Shown here one piece after another: positions 2,861 to 5,376 of a DNA stretch of 5,376 nt. The position numbers and the translations under genes were made by a program. Each line of letters starts with the position of its first letter. Position 1 is the stretch's first letter. The stretch comes from JBAYFX01 sp041666965 (GTDB taxonomy: Bacteria; Patescibacteriota; Microgenomatia; UBA12405). A model generated the notes under the pieces. That model was not told where the DNA came from. It ran no database searches and saw only the letters and a list, made by a program, of their open reading frames with translations. The DNA lies in NCBI GenBank assembly GCA_041666965.1, contig JBAYFX010000045.1, positions 1 through 5,376 on the forward strand, given 5' to 3'.

Positions 2861-5059
2861 TTACTGTTGGGGCAACAATGAATCTCTAACTAAAACATAA
2901 ACACTAGTTGGCTTCCCTGGGCCATATGTCTTTTTCACCCCATCTTCTTTTGTTTCCAACTTTTCCGCAGTTAAATTAATCCAACTGGAACCTTTAATAA
3001 TCGTTTCCCACTCAACTTCACCCAAATACCCCTCACTTTTATTTAAATTTTTAGCACCCTGGCTCATTATTACCCGTGCCTGGCCTAAATTGTTATTTAG
3101 CTCATTTTTAACAATTGCATCTAAAGGATCCGTAAACAGCTTAAGGTTTTTAATTCTTACTTTTTTTGGATCATATTTCAGTAAAAATTGTACCGAACTA
3201 AGTGTTCCTTTACCCGCCACCGCTTTAATTTGGTTTTTCCAGGTTTGTCCCACTTCTACTGACACCACCCTCGAACCGGTAAACATCACCCTTGAGGACA
3301 TTTCTATTGGCGTCGGTACGGTACTAGTCGAACAATTACAACTAGTACTATTCAAACATGCCGGTTTTCGGCAAAATCCGTAAACACTTTGGGGGTCAGC
3401 CGCTCCATTCACACTAGCACTAGACGCATCTGGGCATGCCTGGCTTATTACACTCTTGTCTGCTGTAGTTAATGGACTTTGTCCAATTTTATTTAGAATT
3501 GTCGGATTTATCGGGTTACAGTTTCCTAGTCCTACCGGGAAACAAACCATCCCTTCCTGGCAATTCACCCCATCCCCACACCGGCTGTTACAAGCTCCAC
3601 CGGTTAGAGGCAATGTTGGTACCAAAGGAGGCGTAACTATTTTAGTCGGTGTTGGGGTAACCACCACAGAAGCTTTCGCTCCACCCCCAGCATTCCAGCT
3701 AGCCAGAGTAATTGCCTTAGCCGCTGCCACAGTAATTTCACTAATTGGACAAGGCATAAGTGAGCAGTTTGTTTTCATGCCTCTAACCCGTATTCTAATC
3801 AGATTCCCTTCCAAATATCCTTTACCCCCCGGCCCCAAATCTAAATGACTGCTGACATTAGAACCAGTGTTAATTACCCCAATACTTGGCGCACACCCCG
3901 TTCCCACGCAATATCTCACCCCATATCCATCTTCGTTATTATTAACGTCCTGCCACCGAATGCCCAAAAATATTTTTCCGCTTGTATCTTTCACTAAAGT
4001 CAATGCTGGTTTTTCAGTAGAACACACCGGACAACTTTCCCCCACAACCTGACTAGGTGCCACGGAAGGAGAAATAGATGGTTTTACTGTCACCGACGGC
4101 TTAATTGTTACTGATGGCTTAACTGTCACTGCCGGGCTCACCTCACACGGACTTGTAGTCTCACCCTGCGTCTTAGCACACCACTCTACATTTTGAACAT
4201 TAGCCGCAATTAAACTAAAATCAGCCCCCCGTACTTGTCCGTCTTTATTAAAGTCAGCCACCGGGTTGTACTTAGCTTCACCGCATTTACTATAGTAAGC
4301 CGCTACCATCGTATTATAAAGCTCTTTACAAATCAACGGATACTCCGAATCCACTTTGGTACATACGTTGCCAATTACCTCACATTTATAATTTAAATCA
4401 TCTGTTTCTAAACTACACGCACTCTCAGCCTGACAATTATTACCACACAATCTGCATCCCACCGGTTCCGGGCTCGGTTCATTCCCCGCCGGTACTACCA
4501 CTTCGTCCCCCAACGTATACACCGCCTCCACGCTTTCTTTAATAGTCACCTGACCCGTCACCGTCCTCACTCCAGCTACTCCCCCAACTTTAATTTTGCT
4601 CTGAACCCCCCCGTCAATTTTGGATTTAAACACCAATTTAGCCAAATCAACCACTCCCCCATACTCCGTGCCCGTTTGGGCCGACAGAATTTTAATTGGT
4701 CCACTCCCGATATCATACTTAAATTCACCCCCAACTAAATACCCGCCACCCACCGGATACAAAATTTCTTCATCTACAATTACTGGTTTAACCGCCACCA
4801 AATCCCATGCGTTTCTGTCAAACTCAACACTTACATCTGCCCCAAACACCTTTTTTGCCGCATCTCCACTATCCAGCTTCAGCAATACCGTCAAAGTCTC
4901 TCCCGGCATCACTTTCTTGGTTGTCGGAATTAGGGTGGCATAAACAAAATACTCATCCGCCGATCTCTGAATATTAGCCGATCTTTGCGTCAGGGCCACT
5001 CCGCCCGCCAACGCCGCCAATAACACCAAAATGCCAATCGGAGCTAATATTTTATTCAT
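2861..5059 (-). CDS. Secreted cohesin/dockerin-like multidomain envelope protein
   Basis: The protein has 732 residues. Residues 7-24 form a hydrophobic signal or N-terminal anchor. A cohesin-like beta domain spans about 40-190 (PGETLTV at 52-58, VSVEFD at 76-81). A cysteine-rich segment (202-305) contains one dockerin-type EF-hand loop, DFNKDGQVRGAD (269-280), with D269, N271, D273 and D280 at calcium-binding positions. A Pro-Ser-Val-Thr-Lys linker (308-336) leads to a probable fibronectin-III-like domain (about 348-452), a second linker (467-483), a disulfide-type cysteine-rich module (490-576) and a C-terminal second cohesin-like domain (about 590-725; VQFLLKYDP at 623-631). All 26 cysteines lie between 202 and 576. 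Cohesin-dockerin pairs mediate calcium-dependent protein assembly, so this is probably a surface scaffold or adhesin. No C-terminal sorting signal is present. No Shine-Dalgarno is visible before the ATG. Confidence 0.78.
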   Translation of the reverse strand: MNKILAPIGILVLLAALAGGVALTQRSANIQRSADEYFVYATLIPTTKKVMPGETLTVLLKLDSGDAAKKVFGADVSVEFDRNAWDLVAVKPVIVDEEILYPVGGGYLVGGEFKYDIGSGPIKILSAQTGTEYGGVVDLAKLVFKSKIDGGVQSKIKVGGVAGVRTVTGQVTIKESVEAVYTLGDEVVVPAGNEPSPEPVGCRLCGNNCQAESACSLETDDLNYKCEVIGNVCTKVDSEYPLICKELYNTMVAAYYSKCGEAKYNPVADFNKDGQVRGADFSLIAANVQNVEWCAKTQGETTSPCEVSPAVTVKPSVTIKPSVTVKPSISPSVAPSQVVGESCPVCSTEKPALTLVKDTSGKIFLGIRWQDVNNNEDGYGVRYCVGTGCAPSIGVINTGSNVSSHLDLGPGGKGYLEGNLIRIRVRGMKTNCSLMPCPISEITVAAAKAITLASWNAGGGAKASVVVTPTPTKIVTPPLVPTLPLTGGACNSRCGDGVNCQEGMVCFPVGLGNCNPINPTILNKIGQSPLTTADKSVISQACPDASSASVNGAADPQSVYGFCRKPACLNSTSCNCSTSTVPTPIEMSSRVMFTGSRVVSVEVGQTWKNQIKAVAGKGTLSSVQFLLKYDPKKVRIKNLKLFTDPLDAIVKNELNNNLGQARVIMSQGAKNLNKSEGYLGEVEWETIIKGSSWINLTAEKLETKEDGVKKTYGPGKPTSVYVLVRDSLLPQQ
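4052..4138 (-). repeat. Degenerate 18-bp tandem repeat encoding PSVTVK-type linker
   Basis: Within the large envelope gene, residues 308-336 consist of six-residue repeats of the type PSVTVK/PSVTIK, becoming PSISPSVAPS. The DNA shows matching imperfect 18-bp periods. Such tracts are flexible extracellular linkers, and their number can change by slippage. Confidence 0.7.
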
Positions 5060-5090
5060 CTATCGTTAAATTGTTAAATCTCAATACATT

Positions 5091-5120
5091 AATCTATCAC
5101 TAATTCAGGAAATTACTCAA
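5091..5120 (-). promoter_or_regulatory. Weak candidate promoter for the envelope-protein gene
   Basis: TTGAGT (5115-5120), an 18-nt spacer and TAGATT (5091-5096) lie in the 65-bp gap between the ATP-grasp stop codon and the envelope-protein ATG. The -10 matches only four of six consensus bases. No terminator is visible in the gap, so co-transcription with the ATP-grasp gene is equally possible. Confidence 0.25.
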
Positions 5121-5124
5121 GCAT

Positions 5125-5376
5125 TTACTTCGTAAGTATATACTCCACCACTGCCCCAGCCACATTTATCCCCGTTGCTTTCTCAAATCCGGCAAATTGG
5201 CACTGCCGGTTTACCTCCAAAATATACGACTTACCCCCATCATCTTTCATAATGTCCACTCCTACATAATCCAGCTTTGCTGCCCCAGCCGCCTTAATCG
5301 CCAGCGCTTCGTCCTCCCTCGTCAGTTCCCACCTCTCTACCGAGCCCCCCAGCGAATAATTACTTCTAAATTCTTC
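5125..5376 (-). CDS. RimK-like ATP-grasp ligase, C-terminal part (runs off right edge)
   Basis: An open frame enters at the right edge and ends with TAA at 5125-5127, giving 83 residues. It reads as the end of an ATP-grasp domain: FRSNYSLGG (3-11 of the fragment), YVGVDIM (37-43), the Mg-ATP binding LEVN (53-56), then GFEKATGINVAG (63-74), a close match to the end of RimK-type proteins. RimK relatives ligate amino acids to carboxyl groups, for example glutamate to ribosomal protein S6, to cofactors or to peptides; the substrate cannot be told from this fragment. The usual LEVNSSPG run is here LEVNRQCQFAG, a variation in the loop after the metal-binding Asn. The start and N-terminal domain are outside the window. 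Confidence 0.85.
   Translation of the reverse strand, partial: EEFRSNYSLGGSVERWELTREDEALAIKAAGAAKLDYVGVDIMKDDGGKSYILEVNRQCQFAGFEKATGINVAGAVVEYILTK

Noticed and set aside
3599..3613. LPLTG at residues 483-487 of the envelope protein, resembling a sortase motif.
   Set aside because: It is internal, with some 245 residues after it and no hydrophobic segment or charged tail, so it is probably a chance match in a Pro/Thr linker.
3090..4943. Several plus-strand ORFs of 61-130 codons inside the envelope-protein region.
   Set aside because: They are antisense to a continuous 732-codon gene with recognisable domains, and their sequences are proline-rich shadows of it.
1..5376. CRISPR array, IS element with terminal inverted repeats, or a toxin-antitoxin pair.
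   Set aside because: No regularly spaced repeats, no transposase or recombinase, and no paired small toxin/antitoxin frames were found.

Overview
The window looks like a chromosomal piece from a candidate-phyla-radiation (Patescibacteria) bacterium, most plausibly of the Microgenomates group. This is an inference from gene content: a large secreted cohesin/dockerin protein with Pro/Ser/Thr/Val linkers and cysteine-rich modules, a small stand-alone GIY-YIG nuclease, a compact DedA-type membrane protein, tRNAs without encoded CCA, and genes that nearly lack Shine-Dalgarno sequences. No 16S sequence is present to confirm it.

Layout, left to right. The left edge holds the 5' end of a 23S rRNA gene on the minus strand, preceded by a boxA element, a perfect 13-bp hairpin and tRNA-Ala(UGC). 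No 16S gene lies upstream; instead there is a minus-strand promoter, a leader of about 110 nt and a terminator-like hairpin. Back to back with that promoter is a plus-strand promoter that appears to start transcription exactly at the ATG of a DedA/VTT membrane protein gene (464-1108). This gene converges on a GH18 glycosidase-like gene (1105-2226, minus), and both stop codons sit in one shared TTAA. A 39-codon membrane-peptide ORF (2219-2338) overlaps the glycosidase start.

Next is the most unusual part, at 2414-2812. An intact tRNA-Ile(GAU) is followed after one base by the ATG of an AT-rich GIY-YIG nuclease gene, and just past its stop codon lies a second copy of the 3' part of the same tRNA. 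The tRNA 3' end is thus a perfect 33-bp direct repeat framing a 323-bp unit. This has the architecture of a minimal tRNA-targeting homing element.

The right half is a 732-residue envelope protein (2861-5059, minus) with two cohesin-like domains, one EF-hand dockerin-like loop, a probable fibronectin-III-like domain and 26 cysteines confined to the middle. The right edge holds the C-terminal 83 residues of a RimK-like ATP-grasp ligase (5125-5376, minus), which runs off the window.

Apart from the DedA gene everything is on the minus strand. Reading that strand, the order tRNA-Ile ... tRNA-Ala-23S matches the order of a normal rRNA spacer, but with protein genes in between and no 16S, as if an rRNA operon had been pulled apart.
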